DNA of 64,000 nucleotides from Dryas octopetala (taxonomy: Eukaryota > Streptophyta > Magnoliopsida > Rosales > Rosaceae), in NCBI GenBank assembly GCA_963921425.1, contig OY992832.1, positions 14,792,835-14,856,834 on the forward strand, given 5' to 3'. The translations under genes were made by a program, and so were the position numbers. How positions within the stretch are numbered: position 1 is the first letter of the stretch; each line of letters opens with the position of its first letter. The notes beneath the pieces were generated by a model, which ran no database searches, was not told the DNA's origin, and saw nothing but the letters and a program-made list of their open reading frames with translations. This document shows positions 11,982-24,309 of the stretch, one piece after another.

Positions 11982-12478
11982 GGCTTATTCACACCATTGT
12001 CCCCTGTGAGATACACTTTTTTTCACTTTACCTCCTGAAACTTAAATCTTCTCAGTTTACCACCTGAACTTTACACAGTTATTGCAAAAGATCATATGCC
12101 GTCAACTCTGTCAATTTTTCCGTTAAAATAGCTGACGTGGCACCTATATGGCATGAGTGAGACCCTTTTTTAGTTATGTGAGATCCATGTGAACAAAAAA
12201 TAAAATAAAAAAAATTTTTAAACTAAAAAATAATAAGATCCATGTCAATTTTTTATAATTTTTTTTGTCCACATAGATCTTACATAACTAGAAAAAAGTT
12301 TCACACATGCCATATAGGTGCCACGTCAGCTATTTAACGGAAAAATTGACAGAGTTGACGGCATAGGGTCTTTTGCAACAACTGTGTGAAGTTCAGGTGG
12401 CAAACTGAGAGGATTTAAGTTTTAGGGGGCAAAGTGAAAAAAAGTGTATCTCACAGGGAGCAATGGTGTGAATAAGCC
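11982..12478. mobile_element. Foldback MITE with ~200-bp terminal inverted repeats
   Basis: Left end GGCTTATTCACACCATTG and right end CAATGGTGTGAATAAGCC are perfect inverses. The inversion continues inward for about 200 bp (for example AGCTGACGTGGCACCTATAT against ATATAGGTGCCACGTCAGCT), with a short AT-rich centre. No open frame. The flanks are A-rich on both sides, so the target-site duplication cannot be read with confidence. Long TIRs suggest a Mutator-like or foldback non-autonomous element. Confidence 0.85.
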
Positions 12479-15400
12479 AAAGAAAAAATATGCGTGCTCA
12501 TATTGTAATTCTATACTGTATAATATATTACAACTTTTTCCAAGCACAAAAAAAGAATATTATATTTTTGAGGGAAAAAATAAAATTTATAACTTTGGAA
12601 GTCAAATATGCTATTGAATATGTTCTTGCTAAATTTGAATTGATCATCTAACTTTTGAAATGCTAACCTTATTGGTATTTTATTCGAAGAGTAATTTTAA
12701 AAATTGTCTTCCTTATTCATCAATATTTATAACTAATAAAAATATAAAAAAAAAAAAAAACATTTTGGAAAGAATACCAAACGACCCTTAAATTTTCCCA
12801 TAGTTGTTGTTGATGTTTCTATGTGCCAATCCTTCAAGTTAATAAAGTGCCTTCATTTAGATTTTATTAAAAATAAAATAAAATTAAAGCCCACTTTCCT
12901 AATGATCGCACATTGTTTTGAATAAAAAATCTTTTGATTACATTATATTATTAATTTTGGATTATATACATAAGTTTTACACATACAGTGAAATGTTAGT
13001 CTTTTTCTCAAAAAAATGCTAGTTCTAGTTCTAATTGTGATTCCTTCTTTCGGTGAGACCTAACCTTTTATGTAACACATGGATTTATGTTAGCTTGTAG
13101 GCGAGGAGTCATCTCATAACTATAGTATCTATCACACATGGGAGATGGATTATAAAGATTGTATGAGTTTGTGTTGAGTCTCATATCAATTATGTATTTG
13201 ATTGATGTAGGTTATATAAGGGATGAACTCTCATTTGTGACTAATCCTTTTTGAGCATGCATGGTGTCAATACGAAACACACAAATCACCATGCAATCTC
13301 AAAAGGACAATAATACAATGTTAGTGCTGAAAAAGTTGCTAAAGATTTTATTATAGACTCTGACAAGATTGTCATGGATTTAAGTCGAGGAAATTGCGAC
13401 ACCACAAGTTTGTGTAGTGTTGAATCCCACATCGATTGTGTATAGGATTGTCACTTGGTTTGATTTTTATGAACAAACTAACTACCGACTGAAGATATTT
13501 TTTTGGTAAATTGATTTTCATAATTTGAAATCGAAAAAAAGAAAAAAAATTTGTATTTTTTCGATTACCAACTATAAGAATATAGAAATATATAATATCA
13601 TCAATAGTCTGAGTTAAGATATAGAGTTATTCTTTAATAAAGTGAAAGTGACATATTTTTTAAAATTAAGGACCTCATTGATAAATAAATAAACAAATTT
13701 TTATTTATAATAAAAAAAAATTTATTATATTTAAAGTAGTACTGCTAGTTGTAATAGTATTATTAGTACTATGATATATTACTATATAGTATTAGTATGA
13801 TTATTTCAATTAATAGTTTAGCATATTATTACAATTAATAACTTATCAATTATATATATAAATTAAAAGTATTTGTATCGTAGTATATATTTAAGTGGTA
13901 GTATGAGAAAATTAATTGTTGTAATGTATAGGAGTTATGACAAAGTGTTTCATAAACTTATCTAATAGATATCTATAGGATATATATATTTTGCATCATA
14001 TTTAATTAAAATGTAATTTATATTAATATATAATTAGTATTATTATAATTAAATAAAAATAAACTAAAGATAAATTGAAAATAAACCGAAGACAAATTAA
14101 AAGTATAAAATTCTAACATTACCGAAATTGAACCAAAAATCAAAATTTTCAAAAGTTAACAAAACCAAAATATATTAAAATCGAAAAAAAGTAAGAATTT
14201 GCAAAAACATGATTAAACAAGTAGGAACCACATAAAAAAAAAAAAATTTATTTAGTGTAATTTCTCAATCGAAAAACACCGAAATTTTTGATTTGGTTTT
14301 AGCAAAGCTCATTACCGATTCTAAGGAATGTCACCAGGCTATCTAAGCTGTGTACTTGATGACTAGCCTAATTAAGACAAATAGTTGTAAAGCTTCTTGG
14401 CTTTCCTTTTAAGACCCTTTAAACATGAATGGATTAAAAAGTCAAACTTGGCAATTGACATGATAGGGCAATTGTGGAACCACATGGAGTAAGTTTCGAG
14501 TCTTTGGGACTTTGGAGTGGCAACACGCACTTTAAAGAAAGTAGACAAAATTTTCTGCGTTGTCAACAATTGAAACAATTGAAATTTGAAAGAGACCGCC
14601 GTAACCTAATGTCCATTGTCCATTTTGCACTCGAACTTAGCAAGCCAACTTGCACTAAGTTGCAATGGATTCATTGGACATTTCACCCAAATTCTTTTCT
14701 TTCTATAATTCTATTTCGTTAATCTCGGTGCGGTCCTTGCTTCATCACAGCCGTTGATCATCATTGAGCTGATGATTGGGCGATTTCACTTAAATAGGAT
14801 CAACGGCTGTGATATGATTTAAAGACCATTTACCCGAACCTATTATGATCAGATGGTGATGAGGTTATGAACTTATGATAAAGTAGGCCATGAGTGATGA
14901 GTCGTATAAAGTTATAAACGAGTAAAATTTATTAGGATTCGGAGCTGAGAGCTTCCAATTGCAAGAAGCCAACAACTGAGTGGGACCAAAATTGGTATAT
15001 GTAGGCCGCCTGAACCGGTAATAGTGGGTCCCACGTAATATGAACCCACCAAAATTGTGGGTCCCGCAAGTTGATGATGGAATTGATGGTTCGTGGATTT
15101 TTAATAAATAAGGGAATGGGAGCCAAAATAAGTAGTTATTTGGTGAGATCGTCTAGGTGGTAGGCTGGTAGCCCATAATATATGGGCCAATTTTTTATAG
15201 ACGAAGTCACAAAGGTTGCCATTTGAATTATTTTCTCCACGTTTTCGGGCTTTCTTACCCGCCATTTCACAAAACAAAAATTTATTTGTATATCTACGGG
15301 AAATATGCCATGTAAGTTGAATTATTTAACATTGTCCTCAGATAAAAATATAGTATTTCGACATTAAAAAAAAAAAAACGACATAACAGTATAGTACTAT

Positions 15401-15490
15401 GTTTACAATGATTTTTTTTTTGGTATTCAATAATGATGTTTTGTTCATTATATGGGAGGAGAGAGTAACATGCCTTTTTTTAGTTTGAAA

Positions 15491-15606
15491 AATGCTAGGG
15501 GTGCCATCTAAGTGTACCATTTTTTTAATAGAGGTGGACTCCACCACCCACTTGGTGGGGCACCTATATTAGAGAGATGATACACTTATATGACACCCCT
15601 AGCATT
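15491..15606. mobile_element. Small MITE (~116 bp)
   Basis: Terminal inverted repeats AATGCTAGGGGTG at the left and CACCCCTAGCATT at the right, extending inward with imperfections; the inner part contains a second small palindrome around the CCACCCACTTGGTGGGG motif. No coding potential. Typical of high-copy plant MITEs. Confidence 0.8.
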
Positions 15607-15655
15607 ACCTTTTTAGTTTTGGAAGGTTTTAATTTAGGATACCGAAGTATTTTTT

Positions 15656-16215
15656 GCCAAAGTACATTTTTTGTTCTTGTACTTTAACGAAATTTCAACT
15701 TTAGTTCCCGTTCTTTCAATTTTGCCGTACTTTCATTACGCTTGCAATTAGGTTTAAACTGTTTACTCCGTTTATTTTTTAAAATTTAAAAGAAACTGGA
15801 TAACAATTGCAATTGGGGGAGATTGCAATCAATAATGGGTGGTCAAACAGGGGAGGCGCTGGTGGGCAAGGTGGCAGCATCGGTGGCAGAGGTTTGGGTT
15901 GCGATGAGGATGAATTCCATAATTTTTTATTTTATAAAAATAATTAAGGAAAGAAAAAAAGAAAATATAAGTGTCCAAGTGTGATTGGACCACATCACCC
16001 GGTTACATGAGTTCCATGTACTCATAAGTTATTTAAAATATTCAAAATATCCTTGCTACATTATATTTCTGCCAACAATTTAAACCTAATTAATTAACGA
16101 TTTAAACCCAATCGAAAGTGTAATATAAGTACAACACTAAAATTGTCAAAATTAAAATAACGGGACCAAAGTTGAAGTTTCGTTAAAATACAGGATTAAA
16201 AGTGCATTTTGACAT
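15656..16215. mobile_element. TIR element (~560 bp) with ~65-bp inverted ends
   Basis: The left end (AAGTACATTTTTTGTTC... AACTTTAGTTCCCGTT) is matched in inverted orientation at 16145-16215 (AACGGGACCAAAGTTGAAGT ... AAGTGCATTTTGAC). The interior is non-coding, with a G-rich stretch near 15815-15910. A non-autonomous DNA element is the simplest reading; the family is not assigned. Confidence 0.65.
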
Positions 16216-16305
16216 TTTTTAATTGGCTTGCCGAGTTTGGTCTAAATTGTAATTCTCCTTAGTTTAGATGGAAGAGAGGCATAATTATAACCACATCAGC
16301 CATCC

Positions 16306-16860
16306 TTATGCGTACACGTTACATGTAAAACATATTTCTAAACTGTGATAACATGTTACTTGTATACAGTATCTCTTCAACTTTAGGTTGGAAGGCCTCA
16401 TCTTTAGATTGATGCGCAAAAAATTGAGTTTAAGATAGGAAAGTCCCTTGTTAACAATGTCAGTCAATTGCTCACTACTTGTCACAAACTCTAACTTTAG
16501 ATCTCCCCTAATAACCCTTTTTATGACAAAATGGTAATCAATCTCAATATACTTAGATCGAGAGCGAAACATAAGATTATAGAAGAGAGCAATTACATGT
16601 GATTACCAAAATGCATGTAATTAAAAGGTGCTGGCAGATATACATACAAGTCACATAAATGTTGTCGAAACCACATCAACAATAAAGGTCATTGCCTGAT
16701 ACTCATCCTTATTTTGAGATCTAGAGATAGTAGATTGTCTTTTGGAACACTAGGAAATAGGATTAGGACTCCAGCTAAGATCACATAGTAGTAAGTATTA
16801 TAAGTTACCAACAATACTCCTATACAAAAAAACATCAAAAACATGCTCTCCACCAATTTT
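16306..16860 (-). mobile_element. Ty1/copia polyprotein fragment (RNase H end)
   Basis: The minus-strand frame from 16572 reads SRSKYIEIDYHFVIKRVIRG, then LKLEFVTSSEQLTDIVNKGL. This is the typical C-terminal RNase H segment of copia polyproteins (HIEIDxHFVRE...QLADIFTK). Upstream, at about 16745-16690, the frame reads KRQSTISRSQNKDEYQAMT, matching the usual SKKQxTVSRSSxEAEYRA region, with breaks in between. It is a degenerate fragment without LTRs that I can identify. Confidence 0.75.
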
Positions 16861-17476
16861 GAGAATGACAGTTGTATTTTTGAAGCATAATATTAATATA
16901 CTCTTGAATTGTATTAGTTTCTTCCAATATCTTAATTTTATGTAATTCAAAAATTATTGAAACATTATGGTGCACAAAAGTCAAAACTTCAAGATATATT
17001 ACTATTATTTTCATAATAAAGGTGTGTTTATAATCATGTCATTCTTACCTAAATATAATTCTCATACTAATGTGATCACAACTTCTCAAAAAATTCTTTT
17101 GTGTGAAAAAGGGGATAAGAAGATGTCATATTTGTATGATAATTTATACCAAATATTTATCGATTACCTTTAATAGTAGAATTGTTAATTATTTACACTA
17201 CAATTGTTAATAAAATTGTCAAAATTGAAATTACAATGATCTTAGTGGAAATCGGACCAACCACAATGAATATTATTGTAATTTGGCTTGGAAAAGAACT
17301 CGGGGAATTATTTTTGTAAAATAAAATCATTATTTAGAAACAGAAAAAAGACTATTTTTTTTTGTGCGAAGCTCTATTGAGTTTTGAACTGCGCGACCCT
17401 GGATTGGAAAAGGAGCGAACGAAAGGAGGTTGAAGTACTGAACCACAGACCGCCCTCTTTCCCTCCCTTTCCAAAA

Positions 17477-17674
17477 ATGGAGAGACTGAGGAAAGCCGTG
17501 AACGGGATCACCTACGCTCAGGACCACCCTAAGCTCACTCATCGTCAACTCTCTCTAATCCCCGTCCTCTTCTTCGCTTCCTCTCTCTACAACCTCGCTC
17601 TCTCTCTCCGCCGCTCTCTCTACCACTTCGGCCTCTTAAGACAGCACTGGTAACTCCTCTCCTCCAATCTCCAC

Positions 17675-17729
<55 letters not shown>

Positions 17730-20715
17730 GCTGCTCAGAAAATAGTACAAAACAAATTTAGGACTTTTCCTGCTGCAATTTGTTTTAAGGGAGAGTTTGG
17801 CTGAACTGAGACAATTACTTGGCTATAAGTTGAATTCAGTTGAGTTTTATAATTTTAAACGTGTTAATTTTACTACACTCTCATAGTTTCTGAGCAACCA
17901 AACGGTACGTAAAGACTAGAGTGTGGTCTGTGGGTGTTGTTTAGAAGTTTAACTTAGATGGTTGATCCCTTTTAACCATTTCATTTTGCTTAGGGCAGCT
18001 TATGCAAACCAAATTCAAGTTTGAAATTTGTATTTTGCTTTCCAATTTCCAATTTCTGCGAAACCAAACGCCTTAGAATTTAGAATGGAATCAGTGCAGA
18101 GCTCTTGTTTGATATGATTATCTGTTTAATTCGTTGTTTATTTTAGCTTTGGTTAAAAAGAATTTATTAAATTGGAAGGTTGCCGGTGCCAGTGATCAGT
18201 GTTGGGAATTTGACATGGGGAGGCAATGGGAAAACTCCGATGGTGGAGTTCATTGCTCGCTTTTTAGCAGATTCAGGAATTTCACCTCTCATTCTTACCA
18301 GGGTATTTTATTTTTCATTTGTTTATTTGGTTTTTATTTTCATGGATCTTCATGTTTGACTAATAGTTGGCTGACTCGAGATATTGTTGTAATGTAAATA
18401 TTGGCAGGGTTATGCTGGTGGGGATGAAGCCAAAATGCTTCATAGGCATTTTGTTGGAAGACCTGTGAAGATTGGTGTGGGTGCAAAACGAGCAGCAGTA
18501 GCAGCTCACTTTTTTGAAAGATATGGTTATATTGATCATTGCTCTAGTAAACACTCTGATAGACTTTGCCTTAGCCAGAAAGTGGGGAGTCATCCTGGTT
18601 CAGAACAAATTGGTGCTGTAATTCTCGATGATGGAATGCAGGTATAATTTATATTTATATTTATATTTTTCTCCTTTTCCCGTTTTGAGGAATTAGGATG
18701 CAGTTTTTATCATATATGTTTTTACTGAGTAGTGGTATGCGATCTTCTGAGTGAAACCTAGACTGTGCTATATCCTTAATGTGCGATAGCAAAGGAAAAG
18801 GGTTCTTCTATGGTTATTGATGGCAAAGTTTAAGAGACACGCCAATTTGGCCCCTAATAAAAATTAAACATATTATTGTTTGAAGTATTTTAATGTGTAA
18901 GCCAGTATTTGTAAGAGCTCCTTGTTGTCTGTCACTCCTTTTTCATGAATTGATGACCTAGAGAAAGTGTATTCCCACTCCTGGGTGCTATTTGGTTTAT
19001 AATGGTCTAATGATTCATGAAACACTTTTGTTTTGCTCGTGAGATGATTTGCTCTTATTTTGTGTTATAAATATATGGAGGACAGCACTGGAGCTTGCAG
19101 CGTAACATGGAGATCATTATGGTTAACGGATTAACGCTATGGGGCAACTGTCATTTAATCCCACACGGACCGTTAAGGGAACCTTTGAATGCACTTAGAC
19201 GGGCAGATGTTGTTGTACTCCACCATGCAAATTTGGTACATAAACTGACCTTTCTTTTTCGGTTAAAAGAAAAAAATTGACATAAAAACTTATGCTTGCA
19301 AATCTCACAGGTTTCAGAACAAAATCTCAAAGATATTGACTTAAGGCTACGGGAAGTTAATAAATCTGCTCCTATTTTCTTCACTAAAATGGACCCCTGT
19401 TATTTCTTTGATGTGGGAAATGTCAACTCCAGAAAACCTCTAAGTGCTTTGTCTAACACCATTGTATTATGTGTTTCTGCAATTGGTTCTGCAAATGCAT
19501 TTGCGAAGGGAGTGGAGAAGGTATTATTCTATTGCCCCACCTCTCTATACATATGTAAACATATTTTGCGGGCATGTGTGTATAAGCTATTTAATTAAGT
19601 TTCAAATGTGCTTTTTGGAGATGTTGAGAAGCTTCATACAAGTCTATTTTCTGGTCCACAGACAAAATCTCTGGTTACCATTTATTTCTTTATATTTTTC
19701 CCATTTCTCCTTACTTCTATCTGGGCTTTTATCTCTAAATGGTAGATAACTCGCTGCAGATAGGAGCATTATATGTTGATCGACTTGAATTCAGTGACCA
19801 TCATATATTTCAGGTCAAGGTACACTTAATCTTCTGCTTCTTCCTTGACATGAGATTCTTGTCATGTGCAGTCTGTCTTTTGTTCAATCATATGTTGGCA
19901 CGGACACCTTTATATTATATATGCTTATTGCTTTAGTAAAACGTAAAATATGTTTTCCTTTGTTATTACTGTCCAATCTTGTCAATATAATTTAATTTCG
20001 ATCTTCTGATTAGAAAGAAGTAGATAGCATGTGCAAAGCTGCATAAAAGGAATATAACTCCACGTCCCACCCTTCCTGCCTCCCCTCCAAAAAATAAAGA
20101 AAAAAGAAAAGAAATGCTTGATTAATGTTGACTTAGATGGTAATGTGAGGTGTCAAGCTCTTGGTCTTTTTGTTGCAAAACTAGGATATGGAGATGATCA
20201 GAAGGAGACTAAGAGAACTGGAGGACAAGTTTGGTTCCAAGCCAGTTGTTGTAGTAACAGAAAAGGTGAGTAGATAATGAACATTAATATTGGCAGGTTG
20301 GCTTGATCACACGATTCTTTTTCTTTACCTTTTAAAAAATTGTCTTGGTTAGTTTAGGTAATGAGGGTGCATATGATGATATGTCTTTCAATTGTATTCT
20401 GTATATTTCCTTTATCATTTGAAAATTTCTGTACATTGGTCCAATTTGTGGATGCATGTCTGCCTTTCAATTGATTTAGGGTGGTGAAGCTTTGAGTTGA
20501 GAACATGGATTGTTTAATCATGATCGCACTACTGACTACCTTGTTTCATTTTTTCTATAATTCAAATTTCATGCTATCAGGATTATGATCGAGATCCAGA
20601 GATTTTTAAGCACTTGGATCCTTTTGAGGTTTTGGCACTCTGTTCTGAATTGAAGATCATACCTCACAGAGAATTCACTGAAGATAGCTTCAAAAAGTTG
20701 TTGAAGGAGGTTTGA
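17477..20715 (+). CDS. LPXK: Tetraacyldisaccharide 4'-kinase (LpxK), plant mitochondrial type
   Basis: Eight exons: 17477-17649, 18179-18302, 18408-18641, 19086-19235, 19311-19520, 19760-19819, 20185-20265, 20581-20715. All are GT-AG, total 1167 nt, 388 aa, with no break. The enzyme phosphorylates the 4' position of the lipid A disaccharide precursor using ATP. In plants the pathway is mitochondrial, with the bacterial-type Lpx enzymes. Seen here: a basic N-terminus ([13 protein letters not shown]), a membrane-associated hydrophobic segment at ~25-50, the P-loop at ~70-78 ([12 protein letters not shown]), the family motif [12 protein letters not shown], and DDGMQHW at ~173-179, close to the bacterial LDDGFQHW. 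The C-terminal region contains VVVVTEKDYDR. Length matches the family. An upstream in-frame ATG at 17384 exists, but the 17477 ATG fits the family start better. The gene converges on the glyoxalase-like gene 450 bp downstream. Confidence 0.93.
17681..17722. repeat. (CT)n microsatellite in LpxK intron 1
   Basis: Roughly 20 CT units beginning about 30 bp after the first splice donor of the LpxK gene. Likely polymorphic; no role inferred. Confidence 0.9.
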
Positions 20716-21165
20716 AAGATAAATTACAAGGTGCAAAAATTAAGGCTAGCTAAGTTACGGTAAGGGCAAAACTAAGAGGCATGCAGAGGAACTTGATTGG
20801 AAAAGTAAGGTAATCCCATCTTATGGTTGGTAATGTTACTACTTTTTCTTGGCTAGATTGTTACTGATTTTGAATGATACTAAATTTATGAAATTCTTGT
20901 GTAGTAAAAGTAATGTCCTTCTCATTATAACATCAGAAATTTGGAACATTGATATACAAGAGAGGTTTTCTTTGAGGATTGGTGAAGGTCAGAAAGGGAC
21001 TTACATATTATTATTAACATAAGAAAGAAAGAAAGAAAGGGACACAATTAAGAAAAATGACCATATAAATGAGTGGGAAAATACTAGACGCCTAGGACAG
21101 GGACTTCTTATATTCAACTAGAAACAAACAAGCAGTAGCCAAATACTAGGCATTTGTCTTCTTCA
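20716..21165. other. Convergent spacer between LpxK and glyoxalase-like genes
   Basis: This 450-bp stretch must hold the 3' UTRs of both genes. It has a (GAAA)n run near 21024-21040. No additional gene is seen. Confidence 0.5.
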
Positions 21166-24155
21166 TCACTCTTTCTTCAGTTCTTTAAGATAGTCTTCAT
21201 TGTCCACCAACACCTGGAGAGATTGACAGCAAAGAATGTTTCTGTAAGCTTGTACCCAAAATAACTAAAAAGAAAGAACAAATCTTTGAGCTAAGCAATG
21301 AAAGGATGGTCTGGTTGGGCAAACCTTCATTGTCTTACGTATTAAGTTGTTAGATCGTTGATCAAACCATTGATTAACGGTCTAATAACATAATATATCA
21401 GACTATTTGAAAAAAAAAAAAAAATTATTCTAGCTTGCAAAGATACAAGGTAAACCAAACGAAATATTGTTCATTTCATTGTTTATTTCACCAAAATATT
21501 GTGCATGTTTGTTCCTTTTACTCAATATGAATATCTCAAAAGAAAACTGAAAAAAAGAAGGGGGATTTTACCGTTTCAAGGCCATCTGTATCAAGGAATG
21601 CAGTGATTTTGGTGTTGATTTTGGGAATAGGACTTGGTGGACGAATTATTTTCCCCCCAAGTTCCTGGGTCACCAGTTTTACGGCTGCAGCACTCTTGTA
21701 TACATCATCAGTGCCAATAGCAACCTTCAAATACAATTTTAAAAAAATTAGAAAATATAAATTAATGAACAAGTGATTAATTCTAGATAGTCAACGAAAT
21801 TATAGCAAAAGAAAAAAAAAACAAATGAGTCAAACAAAGACTTTGTATTTCCATTTTTTTTTGTTGGATAATGAAAACCATGTAGCTAGCTCACCTGTGC
21901 ATATCCATTTCCTTTGGTATACTCTGTCACATTAAAATTATATTTCAACTCGATAATAGTCGTCTGAGTAAAGTTGGATCCATAACCCACCATAGCTATA
22001 GTGTACTGCAGCACATACAGCAGAAGAGATTAGATATATAAGATTGTTTGGGTACTGAATTTAGATCTCAAATAACTCGACAATATTTAATTCATTCATA
22101 TTGAGATCCAAACCAAGCTTACACATCAGTTCAAGTTCTTTTTGGCAAATTAATCATTTACCTGGTCTTGAATATTGTCGAACTTTGGTAATAGTAGGTT
22201 CATGCCCAAGGCCTGCATGGTGTTTGAGCAAAACAAATGCAGCTATGTAAGCATTCAGTGATTCAGATCATAATATATGCTAGATTATCTATGATATTTA
22301 GAATAAGGATAATGTTATTTTGCTAAATTGTCTGACACAATTATATGCTTATATGTTATTAGATTGTGAATTTGAACGATAAATTAAATTAAGAATCAAC
22401 ATAATCAATAATCTTGCTGAAATAGGACATTGCTATTTGTAATAATAGTAAGGGCATTGTGTAATAAACGGAATGAAGCTTAATTTTAGGGGTTTAAAAT
22501 GAATAAAAGATCTAATTACAGAGTAGTGTACCTTTTGGTAGAACTCAATAGCACGATCAATATCAAGCACATTATAACATAGTTGACAAAGTGGTTCAGG
22601 GGTTGGTGGCCTCTCGAGGAGCTCGAAACTATAGCCATTGGGGTCCTGCACGAAGGCAAAGATGGTAGTCCCGCCTTCTGCGATTGGCCCAGGTTCCCGA
22701 GTGATCACTCCACCACTGGCTCGAATTTTTTCGACCATCCCATAAATCTGAGAATTGATTAACAAATATTATCAAAATTAAAGATGAACCCTAAAAGTTT
22801 TCAACATGGCTGCGTATGCAAAAGTTGTTTAAACACACTGAAATATACACACATCTTGGGTTGCAATTCCAAAATGATCAAAGGCTGTTCCATTAATGTC
22901 TAACTTGTCAGCTGCATCATCTGTGAAAAAGAAAAATTATAAGCAGACTTTTAGGGTTTTACTTGCATGAAAAACCTGAAAAATGTAAATTTCATGCACG
23001 TACACTTGTAGGATTTTAGAAAGTTGAAAGCAAAATTTTATTAGGGTTTCTTTTGGTTTTGGGTTGTATTATAAATTAATTAACATACGAAGGTATGTGA
23101 GCTTGATCACAAACTGAGTGTCTTCAGGTCCAAACCCAATGACTGCATTTGAGTATTTTTCTTCAGGGAAATCTCCTCTGCTCAACACTTTCATCCCAAA
23201 AAATTCTGTGTAAAACCTGCCAATATTATATTATAAGAAGAAATTATTTGATAAACATGATAATCTAAAAGATTTCTAGCCAAGGATAATCTAAAAGACT
23301 AAAATGATTAAATTTGCATATTTACTTACTTAATGGTGCGATCAAGATCAGCGACTCTGATATTGGCACGCAAGAAACGACGACTGTCTTTCTGCACCCA
23401 CTCCAACACATCCTCATCATGGGGACTACTGCGGGCTGCCATACTTGATCCAATCTGAAATTAATATCATGTTTAATTCATTTGTGTGGGTGATTAGCAA
23501 CCAAATCATCATTCATTTGTTTCCTAAAATGCATGTACATGTCAACAGCTATCTATATATGTATATATATCTTTCTAGGATGATCATCAACTCAAGCTAT
23601 AACCACAAAAACAATGACCAAAGTAAATTGGAAAAACATATAGGATTTTGAACAACTAATAATATGAATCATCAAGCCAACTAGCCCCGTACATAAAAAC
23701 TAGACAATATAGTTAGCATTTGGAAGTACTTCCATTAATGGTTCTCAGAAAAAAAGTACTTCCATTAATTGCTTCTAACGATGATTATATAATTGGAAGC
23801 ACAAAGAAAACGGGTGCAATTCTAATTAAGATGTGGATAGGAATCATGATAATTAATTAAGTTCTTAATTACAGAACTTGGAAAAATTAAAAAGATGATC
23901 CTAATAATCACATGCACTATAATACTATATATGTACACTAATTGTACATATATAGAAGATCTTTTGGCTGGACTCTAGGCTAAGCTTGGTCCTGCTGTTG
24001 TTTTCTATTGTGGTTCTGTTTGTTGGTTTAATGAAATCTTTTCTTGACAAAAAAAGAGAGAAGAAAAAAAAAAAAAGATCTTTTGGCAGGTTAGCACAAG
24101 AGCTTACCAAAGAGAGGAGCAAAAGAATAGAATAGACTAACTGCTGGTACTTCAT
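21166..24155 (-). CDS. Glyoxalase-I-like two-domain protein with N-terminal signal peptide
   Basis: Nine minus-strand exons (plus coordinates): 24155-24108, 23454-23330, 23216-23089, 22920-22853, 22747-22532, 22212-22162, 22005-21895, 21724-21572, 21213-21166. All GT-AG, 948 nt, 315 aa. It belongs to the two-domain plant lactoylglutathione lyases (glutathione-dependent methylglyoxal detoxification). Seen: domain 1 with [37 protein letters not shown] and [20 protein letters not shown]; domain 2 with [29 protein letters not shown] and [12 protein letters not shown]. Exon 1 adds [16 protein letters not shown], joined in frame to [16 protein letters not shown]: a hydrophobic signal-peptide-like leader. 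The ancestral start may be the internal Met at 23442. By comparison with remembered family consensus, domain 1 has Arg where FLHAVYRV has His, and Lys where FVVELTYN has Glu: two metal ligands changed. Catalysis is therefore uncertain. Confidence 0.88.
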
Positions 24156-24290
24156 CTTTATAGGCTCAGGTTACGATTATTCTTTTGGTGCTGAGCAGAG
24201 CTTAATTAGAAAGCAATTGTCAGATATCTTATTTTGAGAGAAAGGGATTGTAAGATATTTGTATCTCCTAATTAAAAATGCTCCTGTCAC

Positions 24291-24300
24291 CTATTTATAA
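24291..24300 (-). promoter_or_regulatory. TATA box of the glyoxalase-like gene
   Basis: On the minus strand the sequence reads TTATAAATAG, 136-145 bp upstream of the exon-1 ATG at 24155. Its spacing supports transcription through the signal-peptide exon rather than a start only at exon 2. Confidence 0.5.
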
Positions 24301-24309
24301 TTCCATGTT

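Larger units (their letters stand above)
11600..17476. other. Promoter region and 5.8-kb AT-rich spacer with transposon remnants
   Basis: The first 200-300 bp are the CT-rich promoter side of the bromodomain gene. Beyond that I find no intact gene: long-TIR foldback elements at 11982-12478 and 15656-16215, a 116-bp MITE at 15491-15606, a short inverted repeat around 14743-14813 (ATCACAGCCGTTGATC and its complement), and a copia polyprotein fragment at about 16306-16860. 12500-14700 is very AT-rich and without recognisable coding. 17180-17476 is the likely LpxK promoter. Confidence 0.5.
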
